A stretch of 37,759 nt of DNA from a bacterium (GTDB lineage: Bacteria > Armatimonadota > JACIXR01), in contig JACIXQ010000017.1 of assembly GCA_014360465.1 (NCBI GenBank), positions 1-37,759 of the forward strand, read 5' to 3'. A program made the translations under genes and the position numbers. Below the pieces are notes generated by a model. That model saw nothing but the letters and a program-made list of their open reading frames with translations. It was not told the origin of the DNA and did no database searches. Position 1 is the stretch's first letter. Each line of letters starts with the position of its first letter. Of the stretch, positions 9,002-18,112 are shown in pieces.

Positions 9002-9266
9002 ATTGGATTACCTCTCCCTCTATGGTTTGCAAGAGCTCCTCCCAAAACCTCTCCTCGTCGTCGCCGGAAATTCTAAACTCAATTACATCTCCCTTTTCCC
9101 CTTGAAGGGTAAGGATGGCTGTTAGGCTATTTCCCCTCGCTTGCTTTCCATCCTTTTCAAGGATGACCTCCAAACGAGGATATTTCATAACCAGTGAGAC
9201 TAGCAGGGCAGCGGGTCTTGCGTGCAACCCATCTTCTCTTGTCAATTTCAGCTTCGCTCTCAACAT
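8988..9266 (-). CDS. ptsH: HPr-like phosphocarrier protein
   Basis: A 92-residue HPr. The phosphorylatable histidine is His15 in DGLHARPAA, exactly at the classical position, and the residue aligning with regulatory Ser46 is kept as Ser47 in GNSLTAIL. It shuttles phosphate from Enzyme I, encoded just downstream with a 14-base overlap, in the cytosol. The start is an ATG with only a weak GAG element, 15 bases after the SpoIID-like gene, so expression is probably coupled to the upstream genes. Conservation of the Ser site is compatible with HPr kinase control, but no hprK is visible. With no Enzyme II genes nearby, a regulatory rather than sugar-transport role is possible. Confidence 0.93.
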   Translation of the reverse strand: MLRAKLKLTREDGLHARPAALLVSLVMKYPRLEVILEKDGKQARGNSLTAILTLQGEKGDVIEFRISGDDEERFWEELLQTIEGEVIQFEKT

Positions 9267-9281
9267 CTCAATAGAATTTTA

Positions 9282-10757
9282 TCATCTATTTACCCTTTTT
9301 TGCAAGATAGTGCCAGGAAAGTAATAGTTTATGATTGAAATGTAACTCCATCCCTTTCTTGCCAATCCCTCGGCTCCCCACTGGCATAAACCTATACCGT
9401 GTCCGGAACCACCGCCAACAATTCTGAATGTATCGCCCTTTTTCTCAATATAGAATAAAAGGCTGGGCAAACTACCTGGAGACGCTATACTTCCGTTTCC
9501 AAACGCCCAGCGAATATCCTCGCCTTTCAAACTCAGGATTCCCTGGTCCGTCTGGATCTCCATAACCCTCGCCCTTCCCGATGATGTTCGCTCTACGACC
9601 CTGATATTCATTATTTTACCCAGTTTGCAATCGTTCTTAAAGATTGTGGGTAGAGACTGCGAGAAGATTTTTGCGAGTTCATCAGCGGTGTATTCCCTGC
9701 TCCAGCGAAAATCAGGTGCCAGCTGACAATTCGAGCTTTGGAGAGCTTGTAGCAACTCCTTTATGTCTCCATCAGATGCTGGCTTGAGGGAAGAGTCGCA
9801 ATCGGGCTTTGATTTAAGATAGGGTAATTTTAATCCCCAAAGTTCGGCACCCTCGCTAATTCCACCACAGTTAGAATGGTAAGGAGTGAGGGCGGGTCGC
9901 CCATCGTATTCAATTATTATGCCTCTGGTCGCCTCTATTGCCTGATTGAGTTTCTCCTTCTCGTAATCGTAGCCAAGATAAACCTGACAATGTTGTGTAT
10001 TGCAGAAATCGTAGCCTTCCTCTCTATGCCTTCCTAAACAGCGAAAAGCATATGTGCGTGCGACAACGGCTTGAGCTTTAAGGCTTTCGGGAGAAAATGA
10101 GGAGGGAATTTCCCCGGGCAAAACGCCCTTCAAATAATCCTCAAGGTCAACCTCGTTCACGAGTAGGGAAATAGAGGAATTAATTGAGTAAACTTCCAAC
10201 GAACCTCTATATCTTCTCGCTTTTCTTCCGTCAATGGATACGCTGAAAAGGAATGGCTCTTTGCTTGTTGGATTATCCATTTCCAGCCGAAGCCAAGCCG
10301 CTGGTGGCAAAATAATCTGTTTGTCTCCGATTTTCACCTCAAATCTTGCTTCTCTCAGCTCTTCTTCGTATGTTGATGATGCCATAGCCCATCCACTAAT
10401 CCTTTCTTGCAAAACTTTCCTCGCCACCTCCAGCTCACACTTAACGAGCAGCTCCCTACCATCTCTTCTCACTGTATATCCCAACTGCTTGATATCAAGC
10501 TCGGCTTTTCGTGCGTTCTCCTCGCTTGAGAAAACCGATTTTAGGCAATATAACTTCTTTGCCTTTTTAAGAAAGGCTATGGACACTTCTTGCATACCCG
10601 GATAGGCTAATCCGCCATTACCGAGCTCCCGCAAATGGAAAGGTGAGTTTGAGCTAATGGTAAGCACCCGCCAATCACGGGCAATCATTACCTTCACAGG
10701 GAAGGATAAAGCAGATGAGAGAAAGCAAATGAAAAAACACCAATATAGCTTTCTCAT
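9282..10757 (-). CDS. SpoIID/LytB domain protein, exported
   Basis: A 491-residue protein with a signal peptide (MRKLYWCFFICFLSSALSFP). It has a segment resembling a SPOR-type repeat (SVFSSEENARKAELDIKQLG) near residues 75-100, and a SpoIID domain from about residue 205 onward (DLEDYLKGVLPGEIPSSFSP, AQAVVARTYAF, YHSNCGGISE). It ends with GHGIGLCQWGAEGLARKG and a YFPGT close typical of the family. SpoIID is a lytic transglycosylase acting on denuded peptidoglycan; non-sporulating bacteria carry LytB-like homologues. Sporulation is not implied, since everything else points to a diderm envelope. It sits 56 bases downstream of the Gfo/Idh gene and 15 bases upstream of HPr. Confidence 0.88.
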   Translation of the reverse strand: MRKLYWCFFICFLSSALSFPVKVMIARDWRVLTISSNSPFHLRELGNGGLAYPGMQEVSIAFLKKAKKLYCLKSVFSSEENARKAELDIKQLGYTVRRDGRELLVKCELEVARKVLQERISGWAMASSTYEEELREARFEVKIGDKQIILPPAAWLRLEMDNPTSKEPFLFSVSIDGRKARRYRGSLEVYSINSSISLLVNEVDLEDYLKGVLPGEIPSSFSPESLKAQAVVARTYAFRCLGRHREEGYDFCNTQHCQVYLGYDYEKEKLNQAIEATRGIIIEYDGRPALTPYHSNCGGISEGAELWGLKLPYLKSKPDCDSSLKPASDGDIKELLQALQSSNCQLAPDFRWSREYTADELAKIFSQSLPTIFKNDCKLGKIMNIRVVERTSSGRARVMEIQTDQGILSLKGEDIRWAFGNGSIASPGSLPSLLFYIEKKGDTFRIVGGGSGHGIGLCQWGAEGLARKGWSYISIINYYFPGTILQKRVNR

Positions 10758-10813
10758 TATCTTTGGGAAAATTCGCTTGGGAAGACTACACCTTTATCTT
10801 TAATAAGTTCGTT

Positions 10814-11767
10814 TTACAATTTAATAACCCCTCCAGTCATTGAGGAGCGCTGAATAGCGAGACAGACCTGAAGCGCCATTCTACCGACCTCGGCATCTAT
10901 TTCCACGGGTTTCCCTTCCTTCAGACAATTGACGAAATAGAGGAGCTCCTCGTAATAAGGTTCGGCTTCAGGAGGCAAAGGAACGGATTCAGCTTCCTTA
11001 TCCGCTTCTTTCATTATGACCTGATTATGTTCCTTCATAATCACAACGCCTTTCGTCCCGATTAAGCCGATGGCGGAAAAGCCAAGAGGATTGGACCAGG
11101 AGGAGCCAAGGACTCCTATACCCTTGGAGAATGTGAAAATCCCCCAGACATTGTCCTCTATCCCCAGGTCAGGACGCGACTTTAGAGTCTTGCCATAGAC
11201 AGCGCTCGGTTTTCCCCCTAACCAGAGGAGAAAATCAACATCGTGGGTATTGAATTCAACGGTCATCCCACCACTCTTTTTCGGGTCAAATAGCCAAGGA
11301 GTGCTGGGAAGTCCGCCCATCCTATTTATCCAGGCGACGACAAGCTCTCCAACTCTTCCACTTTCCAAAATTTCCTTAAAAGCGCGGAAGGCAGGGAAGA
11401 AACGAAGCACATAGCCGACCATCAGCTGAACATTGTTTTTTCTTACTTCCTCTACAATCCTGTCAGCCTGGCGCTTGGTGAGAGCTAACGGCTTCTCTAT
11501 AAAGATATGTTTTTTTGCCCGTGCGGACTCAACGACCTGTCGGCAATGAGCGAAAGGTGGCGTACAAATTACAACCGCATCAACTTCCTCAAGCGCTCTT
11601 TTCCAGTTAGCTACGAAACGCACACCGATATCATTAGCCAATTTTTCCCCCGCCTCGGGGTTGATATCGGTCACCCAGCTTATCTGGGTATCGGGAATAC
11701 GCAAAAGATTGTGAGCGTGGAGCTTACCCATACCGCCAGCTCCGATGATGCCAAATCTCAGTGCCAT
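10814..11767 (-). CDS. Gfo/Idh/MocA family NAD(P)-dependent oxidoreductase
   Basis: A 317-residue dehydrogenase with an N-terminal Rossmann fold (FGIIGAGGMGKLHAHN), the diagnostic EKP motif in IFIEKPLALT, and VGYVLRFFPAF in the hinge to the C-terminal alpha/beta domain. The family oxidises or reduces sugars, inositols and nucleotide sugars. The segment GGMTVEFNTHDVDFLLWLGG carries the catalytic-region Asp/His pair. The start is ATG with AGGAGG about 11 bases upstream. It lies 15 bases after gatB in the same transcript. Sequence alone does not give the substrate; given the location, a nucleotide-sugar or envelope-sugar step is one possibility. Confidence 0.88.
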   Translation of the reverse strand: MALRFGIIGAGGMGKLHAHNLLRIPDTQISWVTDINPEAGEKLANDIGVRFVANWKRALEEVDAVVICTPPFAHCRQVVESARAKKHIFIEKPLALTKRQADRIVEEVRKNNVQLMVGYVLRFFPAFRAFKEILESGRVGELVVAWINRMGGLPSTPWLFDPKKSGGMTVEFNTHDVDFLLWLGGKPSAVYGKTLKSRPDLGIEDNVWGIFTFSKGIGVLGSSWSNPLGFSAIGLIGTKGVVIMKEHNQVIMKEADKEAESVPLPPEAEPYYEELLYFVNCLKEGKPVEIDAEVGRMALQVCLAIQRSSMTGGVIKL

Positions 11768-11782
11768 TTTATCTATCGCCTC

Positions 11783-13219
11783 CTATCTTTTTAATTCCTC
11801 CAGCTTCTCCTTAAGTATCTGAGAAGCTATGGAAGGATTTGCTTTTCCTTTCGTCTTCTTCATAATCTGTCCCATCAAAAAGCCCATCGCTTTCTCCTTA
11901 CCCTTAAGATATTGCTCCACAGCCTCCTTCTCCTCACTTATCACCTCCATAACGATACGCCTGATTACCTCCTCATCGGCTATCTGGAGTAGCCCTTTCT
12001 CCTCAACTATTTTCTTTGGTGCTTTTCCTTCCAGGACGACCTGCGGGAAAATCTCCTTAGCAATCCTTATGCTTATCGTCCCATCATCAAGTAGTTTGAG
12101 CATCTCAACGAGGAATTCCGCCCGGAAGGGGACTTCCTCTATGCTCTTTTTTTCAGTGTTGAGAATCCCCTGAAAATCGGAAATAAGCCAGTTAGCCACT
12201 TTCTTGGGCTCGGGATAGAGGGAAATTGCCTCCTCAAAAAGCCTTGCGAGGGGAAGGGAGACGACGAGAATGTGGGCTTCCTCCTTGCTCAATCCCATCT
12301 CCTTGACGAACCTTTCCTCCTTCTCTGCTGGAAGCTCGGGAATTCGCTCTCTTATTTCCCTTAACCACTCATCGTCCACGATAATGGGCGGAATATCAGG
12401 TTCGGGGAAATAACGATAATCGTGCGCCTCCTCCTTGCTCCGCATAGAGAATGTCTCCTTGCGTTCCTCACTCCATCCCCTCGTTTCCTGCACTATTGTG
12501 CCACCGGATTGTAGAATCTTCAGCTGGCGATTTATCTCGTATTCAAGCGCCTCACCAACAGCCCTTATTGAGCCAAGGTTCTTTATCTCCACCTTCGTTC
12601 CCCAGCTGTCCGTTTCCAAATCGTAAAGGGAGATATTAGGCTCGCATCTCAACGAGCCTTCCTCCATCTTACCATCACAAACACCAAGATATTGGAGGAG
12701 TAGTCTCAACCTTTCAAGGAACTCCTTAGCCTCTTCTGGGGAGTTAATATCGGGCTCGGTTACTATCTCCATAAGGGGAACGCCCGAGCGGTTGAAATCA
12801 ATATAGCTCTTATCCCCCATATGGATTAACCTGCCTGTATCCTCTTCAAGGTGGACTCGCCTTATGCGAATAGCCTTCTTCTTGCCGCCAATTTCTATTT
12901 CCAACCTCCCGTTCTTGCCCAATGGCAATTCATATTGGCTTATCTGGTAGTTCTTGGGTAAGTCGGGATAGAAGTAGTTCTTGCGGGCGAAATGAGCGTA
13001 GCGTGCTATCTCGCAGTCCAATGCAAGAGCCGTCATTATCGTGAATTCAACTGCCCGTTTATTGGTCACCGGTAAAACCCCGGGGAATCCAAGACAAACC
13101 GGACAGGTCTGGCTATTCGGCGGCGCCCCAAACCTTGTGGAGCACCGACAGAACATCTTGCTTTTAGTCAAAAGCTCGGCGTGAACTTCCATCCCTACAA
13201 CAGGAAGATACCTATTCAT
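11783..13219 (-). CDS. gatB: Aspartyl/glutamyl-tRNA amidotransferase subunit B
   Basis: A full-length GatB of 478 residues. It opens with [20 protein letters not shown], has [20 protein letters not shown] with the paired Cys-x2-Cys zinc ligands, [19 protein letters not shown], and a C-terminal YqeY-like tail ([20 protein letters not shown]). GatB holds the kinase/transamidase site of GatCAB, which converts Glu-tRNA(Gln) and/or Asp-tRNA(Asn) to the amidated forms in the cytosol. gatA and gatC are not in the window. The start is ATG with a strong GGAGGAGA ribosome binding site. It lies 18 bases downstream of the pseudouridine synthase gene. Confidence 0.97.
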   Translation of the reverse strand: MNRYLPVVGMEVHAELLTKSKMFCRCSTRFGAPPNSQTCPVCLGFPGVLPVTNKRAVEFTIMTALALDCEIARYAHFARKNYFYPDLPKNYQISQYELPLGKNGRLEIEIGGKKKAIRIRRVHLEEDTGRLIHMGDKSYIDFNRSGVPLMEIVTEPDINSPEEAKEFLERLRLLLQYLGVCDGKMEEGSLRCEPNISLYDLETDSWGTKVEIKNLGSIRAVGEALEYEINRQLKILQSGGTIVQETRGWSEERKETFSMRSKEEAHDYRYFPEPDIPPIIVDDEWLREIRERIPELPAEKEERFVKEMGLSKEEAHILVVSLPLARLFEEAISLYPEPKKVANWLISDFQGILNTEKKSIEEVPFRAEFLVEMLKLLDDGTISIRIAKEIFPQVVLEGKAPKKIVEEKGLLQIADEEVIRRIVMEVISEEKEAVEQYLKGKEKAMGFLMGQIMKKTKGKANPSIASQILKEKLEELKR

Positions 13220-13237
13220 ATATCTCCTCCTTAATCA

Positions 13238-14182
13238 TCATATGCTCTCTATGTATTTTAACAGATTCTCAAATGCTATGGGAAGAGAAGAAGTGATGCT
13301 CAAATAGTCACCTTTGAAGGGATGTCTGAAGGCAATGAAATAAGCATAAAGAGCCTGCCCATTTAGTTCTTTAAGCAATTGCACCATCTCTTTTGAATAA
13401 GCGCTTCTTGGCGCGTAAAGAGGGTCTCCAACGACAGGATGCCCGATATAGGCGCAGTGCACCCTTATCTGATGTGTTCGCCCGGTGAATAACTTCGCCT
13501 CAAGTAAGGAGAAGCCAGAAAATGTTTTCAGCCTCTTTAGAAGCGTCCTCGCCTCCTTCCCGCCCTTTCTAACTACCACCCTATCTGTGTGGGGAACTCT
13601 CACAAGAGGAACATCCACAATTCTTTCTTCAAAATCTACTTCCTTATGAACGAGGACAATGTATCTCCTGTCTACTTCCTTATCCCTTATCATTTTCGCT
13701 AACTTATGATGGGCGGGGTCTGTCTTTGCAACGATAAGGAGCCCCCCAGTATCCCTATCAAGGCGATGGACTATCCCAGGTCTGAGAGGGGCACCAATGG
13801 AAGATAGAGACATATGATAGAGAAGGGCATTGACTAATGTTCCACTTCGCTTGTTGCCAACCGGATGCGTTAACATCCCAAAAGGCTTTTCTACTACTGC
13901 AAGATATTCATCCTCAAATAGTATCCTAAGAGGAATTGGTTCGGGAAGGATCTCCTGCGGCGGAGGTGGAGGGATAACAATTTCAATCAATTCCCCTCCT
14001 TTCAATCTGTAGGATGGCTTCACATTCTTACCATTAAGGGTAATATTGCCCTTCTCTATCAGTTGCTGGATACGAGAACGGGATAAATTTGGATATAGTC
14101 GCTCGCTCAAATATGTATCAACTCGCTTTCCTCCTTCCTCTGCCACTAACTCTATTCTTTTTGCCTTTCCGCCCTCCACCAA
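13238..14182 (-). CDS. rluD: RluA/RluD-family pseudouridine synthase
   Basis: A 314-residue protein with an N-terminal S4 RNA-binding domain (about residues 18-70) and a pseudouridine synthase domain. The catalytic segment is GIVHRLDRDTGGLLIVAKT, with the family catalytic Asp at about residue 142, and the C-terminal part has GRTHQIRVHCAYIGHPVVGD. Enzymes of this class modify uridines in 23S rRNA (RluD: helix 69); other RluA-family targets cannot be excluded. The called start is TTG at 14180-14182, with GGGAGG six bases upstream; the next codon is a GTG that could also serve. The gene overlaps lgt by 31 bases. Confidence 0.92.
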   Translation of the reverse strand: MVEGGKAKRIELVAEEGGKRVDTYLSERLYPNLSRSRIQQLIEKGNITLNGKNVKPSYRLKGGELIEIVIPPPPPQEILPEPIPLRILFEDEYLAVVEKPFGMLTHPVGNKRSGTLVNALLYHMSLSSIGAPLRPGIVHRLDRDTGGLLIVAKTDPAHHKLAKMIRDKEVDRRYIVLVHKEVDFEERIVDVPLVRVPHTDRVVVRKGGKEARTLLKRLKTFSGFSLLEAKLFTGRTHQIRVHCAYIGHPVVGDPLYAPRSAYSKEMVQLLKELNGQALYAYFIAFRHPFKGDYLSITSSLPIAFENLLKYIESI

Positions 14183-14904
14183 AGGTATCCTCCCACAAGG
14201 AAGAGGATTATGCTCGCCATCTGAGCTTGGGTTATTCCATCAAAGAGGATATCGGCTGTGGCGCCCTTCCTCAGGATTTCGGCGAGGAAACGATAGAAAG
14301 CATAGAGCATCATATAAAGAAAGAAGGTCTGTCCAGAATGCCTTTTCTTCTTTTCATCAAACCATAACAAAACAAACATAAACACGATGTTAGCGAGGAA
14401 AGCGTAAAGCTGAACGGGATGAACTGGCTCACCGAGGAAAGCTCCGGGAAACCTTACACCCCAAGGAAGTTTGGTTGGTACTCCATAGCAGCAACCATTG
14501 AGGAAGCAGCCTATCCTCCCAAATGCATAGCCGAGGGCAAGGGAAGGAGTAAGAAGGTCAACCATCTCTAAGAAGTCTATCCCTCTTTTACGGCAGAATA
14601 TATATACGGTCAGCACCCCAGCTGCAAAAGAACCATAGAAGGATAATCCTCCGTTCCATATAGCTATGGTCTGGATAGGATTGCTGGCATAGTAGGTAAT
14701 GTTCAGAAGGATATATACGAGCCTTCCACCTATGATTCCCGCGAGCAAGAGATAAAGAGCTAAGTCAAGGAGATCCTGACGAGATACACCATATTTTTCT
14801 CCTCTTTTTACCGCCAGCCAGTAACCGAGGAGAAAGCCGATTAGTAGCATCAGTCCCCATGAACGAAGTGCTAAGGGACCGATTTTAATCAGTATCGGAT
14901 GCAC
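14152..14904 (-). CDS. lgt: Prolipoprotein diacylglyceryl transferase
   Basis: A 250-residue polytopic membrane enzyme with about seven hydrophobic segments. The Lgt signature is GRIGCFLNGCCYG at residues 129-141, with WNGGLSFYGSFAAG (around residue 83) as the upstream conserved loop and PVQLYAF later. Where E. coli has His in GGMSFHG this protein has Tyr, a substitution seen in other Lgt homologues. It attaches diacylglycerol to the lipobox Cys in the inner membrane, the step before LspA, encoded immediately upstream. The start is GTG at 14902-14904 with a strong GGAGG seven bases upstream. It overlaps lspA by 20 bases. Confidence 0.96.
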   Translation of the reverse strand: MHPILIKIGPLALRSWGLMLLIGFLLGYWLAVKRGEKYGVSRQDLLDLALYLLLAGIIGGRLVYILLNITYYASNPIQTIAIWNGGLSFYGSFAAGVLTVYIFCRKRGIDFLEMVDLLTPSLALGYAFGRIGCFLNGCCYGVPTKLPWGVRFPGAFLGEPVHPVQLYAFLANIVFMFVLLWFDEKKKRHSGQTFFLYMMLYAFYRFLAEILRKGATADILFDGITQAQMASIILFLVGGYLWWRAERQKE

Positions 14905-15364
14905 TTTTCTCTCCTCCTTTCCTCAAAAGCAGTGATGTTATCGTTAACACCACGCCCAGAAATATGCAAACATCTGCTACATTGAACACAGGCCAGTAGC
15001 GGATATTTATGAAATCAATAACATACCCTAACCTTAGCCTGTCACTGATATTGCCTATTGCTCCACCAACTATTAAATAGAGAAATGGTGAATGGTGGTG
15101 CCAGAAGTAAATAAGAAGGACGACGATTGCAAAACTGAGAAGGGACAGGAAAAAGGAATTGAATGCAGAGAATGCACCGAACGCTACCCCCCTGTTCTCG
15201 GTGGGGGTGATATAGAGAAAACCGGGAATGAGAGGATAGGAAAAGCCGAATGAGAATTTTTTAAGAATGACATATTTGCTGGTCTGGTCTAAGAGAAATG
15301 CGAAGACCCCCAAAATGAGCTTCAGCAAATCCTCACTTCTCCGCTTCGCAAGATGGAGGCACAT
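14885..15364 (-). CDS. lspA: Lipoprotein signal peptidase (signal peptidase II)
   Basis: A membrane aspartyl protease with four hydrophobic segments. In the ORF-track numbering the key elements are DQTSKY at residues 29-34, ENRGVAFG near 59-66, GNISDRLRLGYVIDF with catalytic Asp120, and FNVADVCIF with catalytic Asp134. It cleaves prolipoprotein signal peptides after Lgt modification. The ORF track starts at TTG 15373, but the third codon after it is an ATG (15362-15364) that I prefer; neither has a clean ribosome binding site. Both starts lie inside the 3' end of ileS, so translation is probably coupled. An ileS-lspA arrangement is also classical in Proteobacteria. Confidence 0.95.
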   Translation of the reverse strand: MCLHLAKRRSEDLLKLILGVFAFLLDQTSKYVILKKFSFGFSYPLIPGFLYITPTENRGVAFGAFSAFNSFFLSLLSFAIVVLLIYFWHHHSPFLYLIVGGAIGNISDRLRLGYVIDFINIRYWPVFNVADVCIFLGVVLTITSLLLRKGGEKSASDTD

Positions 15365-18111
15365 CTCTCGCAAAGGTCGGGATATTCAGCGTCCTCTCCC
15401 ACGCTCTCCTTTATCTGCCAGCAACGGGCACACTTCCGTCCTTTAGCTTTCCTCACGACAACCTTGATATCCTCAACCTGGGAATTATCCAACTCGGCTC
15501 CTTCCTCAATAGGATGATATTCAGCATTGGAGGTTATCAGGATATCCGAAAGCCTGCTATCCAGCTGGTCAAGAATGGAAAGATATTCCTCGGGCAAATA
15601 AACCTCCACACTTGCCTCAAGGGGATTTGCGATGACGCCTTTGGAGCGTTCCTCCTCTATCTTCTTATAAATTTTCCGGCGCAGAGCGAGGACTTTCTCC
15701 CATTTCTCCTCCAATTTCTCATCTATGAGAGAGCTATCAGGTTCTGGCCAATCGGAAAGATGGACGCTTTCGGGTTTTCCTTCCCACTGGGGCAGATGCT
15801 GGAAGACCTCCTCGGCGGTATGGGGAATTATCGGAGCGAATATAATCGTCAATGTTTTGGCAATATGGAATAAAGCAGTCTGGGCAGAAAGCCGTTCCTT
15901 AGAGCCAGCGGGATAGATATAGAGGCGGTCCTTCAGCACATCAAGGTAAAAAGCGGAAAGCCAGTTCACACAGAAATCAAGCAGGATATGGTAAGCTCTG
16001 TGGAATTGGAATGCATCGAAAGCCTGTGTTACGGCATTGACCAATCCCTGGAGCTTGCTCAACATAAATTTATCAAGGCTGAAAAGCTCGTCAGGAGAAA
16101 GGAGGGCGGCGGGGTCGAAATCGTAGAGATTACCAAGAATGAATCGCAAAGTATTCCTTATCTTCCGATAGGACTCCGCAATCTGGTCCACTATTTCAAA
16201 GGACATATGAACATCCTCGGTGCAATTGAGGGAAGAAATCCACAATCGCAAAACATCGGCTCCATAACGCTCCACAACTTCCAAAGGAGAGATTACATTG
16301 CCCAAGCTCTTGTGCATCGGATGCCCTTCAGCGTCAAGCACCCAGCCATTGGTGATGACCGTGTTATATGGAGCTCTTCCCTTTATTGCAACGGCAATCA
16401 TCAGTGAGGAGTTGAACCATCCCCTGTGCTGGTCTGAACCCTCAAGATATATATCCGCTGGCCACTTATGGTCCTCCCTCCTCTCCAGCACGCATAAATG
16501 GCTTGACCCGGAGTCAAACCAAACATCAAGAATATCCTTCTCTTTCCTGAAGGCGGTGCCTCCACACTTCGGACAGGTAAAACCTGGAGGAAGTATCTCC
16601 TCGCTCGGTAGCTCAAACCAGCTATCTGAACCCCGTTCCTTTATCAAGTTATAAACCCTTTCCACAATCTCTGGGGTTATTATTACTTCCTCACAATGCT
16701 CACAATAGAAGGCGGGAATACCTACTCCCCATGCCCTCTGGCGGGATAAACACCAATCCGGTCTTGTTTTAACCATATTATAGATGCGGTTTATCATCTG
16801 CGGTGGTATCCACTGCGTTTTCTCTATCTCCTTTAAGCACTTCTCCCTATGCCCCTGATGGTCAATGTCCATAAACCATTGCACTGTGGCACGGAAGATG
16901 AGCGGGTTTTTGCACCTCCAACAATGAGGATAATCGTGGGTAATTTCGCTACTTTTAAGAAGAAAACCCTTCTCCCTGAGGATTCTCATCACCGCCTCGT
17001 TCCCTTCCTTCATAACGAAGAGCCCTGCCAGTTCACCCGCTTCCTCGCTGAATCTGCCCTCGCCATCTACAGGAGAAATGATAGGTAGGTTATAGGACCT
17101 TCCAACGATATAGTCTTCCTCGCCATGCCCGGGAGCAGAATGGACAAGACCTGACCCCTGCTCAGCGGTCACGAATTCGCTTAGGACCAAAGGGGATTCC
17201 CTATCTATGAATGGGTGAGAGAAGACAACACCCTCCAATTGGCGCCCTTTGAACTCCTTCTTTATTTCTGCTTTACTCCAGCCTAATTCCTCCTTAACCC
17301 TTTCCAGCGCTTCTTTACAAACGAGGTAGCTTTTACCATCATCAACTTCCACAACTACATAATGGAAATCGGGATGAATCATTATCGCAACATTTCCAGG
17401 AAGTGTCCAGGGAGTGGTCGTCCAGATTATCGCCGAGGCGTCATCAATCTTGCCTTTTCCATCCTTCAAGGGAAATTCCACCCATATTGAGGGAGAAACC
17501 TTCTCGTGATATTCTATTTCCGCCTCAGCAAGGGCAGTCTGGCAACGAGGACACCAGAGAATGGGTTTAAGTGCTCTATATATATAACCTTTGAAGTAGA
17601 GCTCGCCGAAGATTCGCACAAGGTCGGCTTCATACTCTTTATCCATCGTAAGATAGGGATTATCCCAATCACCGATTATTCCAAGCCTCTTGAATTGCTG
17701 TTTCTGAATCTCCACGAACCGAGCTGCAAAAGCGCGGCATCGCTGACGAATCAGCGTTATCGTTGGCGTGCTCTCCTCCCTCATCATTTCCTCCTGCACT
17801 TCCTTCTCTATCGGCATACCATGATTATCCCACCCTGGCACAAAAGGAGCATAAAAACCTCTCAGCATCTTGTAGCGAACGATTAAGTCCTTCAGGATTT
17901 TATTGAGGGCATGCCCCATATGGATATCCCCGTTGGAGTAAGGAGGCCCATCGTGGAGAATGAAAATAGGTTGCCCCCTTCGGCGTTGAAGAATCTTGTA
18001 ATACAACCCCATTTCATCCCATTTCTTCTGAAACTCGGGCTCCCGAGAAGGGAGATTGGCTTTCATAGGAAAAGCCGTTTTGGGGAGGTTTATCGTTTTG
18101 CTGTAGTCCAA
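15322..18111 (-). CDS. ileS: Isoleucyl-tRNA synthetase
   Basis: A class Ia synthetase of about 929 residues, bacterial type. It contains PPYSNGDIHMGHALNKILKD (HIGH motif as HMGH), an editing domain, GSDQHRGWFNSSL, and the KMSKS-equivalent loop as GHPMHKSLGNVISP. A C-terminal zinc knuckle (CARCWQIKES...CERCASIL) closes it. The start needs correction: the called GTG at 18118-18120 lies within the ribosome binding site AGGAGGTGTATAGG, so it cannot be used. TTG at 18109-18111 is correctly spaced (eight bases) and gives MDYSKTINLPKTAFPMKANL, matching the family N-terminus. It follows rfbD closely on the same transcript. No T-box leader is visible upstream. Confidence 0.97.
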   Translation of the reverse strand: MDYSKTINLPKTAFPMKANLPSREPEFQKKWDEMGLYYKILQRRRGQPIFILHDGPPYSNGDIHMGHALNKILKDLIVRYKMLRGFYAPFVPGWDNHGMPIEKEVQEEMMREESTPTITLIRQRCRAFAARFVEIQKQQFKRLGIIGDWDNPYLTMDKEYEADLVRIFGELYFKGYIYRALKPILWCPRCQTALAEAEIEYHEKVSPSIWVEFPLKDGKGKIDDASAIIWTTTPWTLPGNVAIMIHPDFHYVVVEVDDGKSYLVCKEALERVKEELGWSKAEIKKEFKGRQLEGVVFSHPFIDRESPLVLSEFVTAEQGSGLVHSAPGHGEEDYIVGRSYNLPIISPVDGEGRFSEEAGELAGLFVMKEGNEAVMRILREKGFLLKSSEITHDYPHCWRCKNPLIFRATVQWFMDIDHQGHREKCLKEIEKTQWIPPQMINRIYNMVKTRPDWCLSRQRAWGVGIPAFYCEHCEEVIITPEIVERVYNLIKERGSDSWFELPSEEILPPGFTCPKCGGTAFRKEKDILDVWFDSGSSHLCVLERREDHKWPADIYLEGSDQHRGWFNSSLMIAVAIKGRAPYNTVITNGWVLDAEGHPMHKSLGNVISPLEVVERYGADVLRLWISSLNCTEDVHMSFEIVDQIAESYRKIRNTLRFILGNLYDFDPAALLSPDELFSLDKFMLSKLQGLVNAVTQAFDAFQFHRAYHILLDFCVNWLSAFYLDVLKDRLYIYPAGSKERLSAQTALFHIAKTLTIIFAPIIPHTAEEVFQHLPQWEGKPESVHLSDWPEPDSSLIDEKLEEKWEKVLALRRKIYKKIEEERSKGVIANPLEASVEVYLPEEYLSILDQLDSRLSDILITSNAEYHPIEEGAELDNSQVEDIKVVVRKAKGRKCARCWQIKESVGEDAEYPDLCERCASILRSGEVRIC

Positions 18112-18112
18112 C

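Noticed and set aside
9282-10757. Sporulation as an inference from the SpoIID domain
   Set aside because: SpoIID/LytB homologues occur in non-sporulating diderms, and no other sporulation gene is present.
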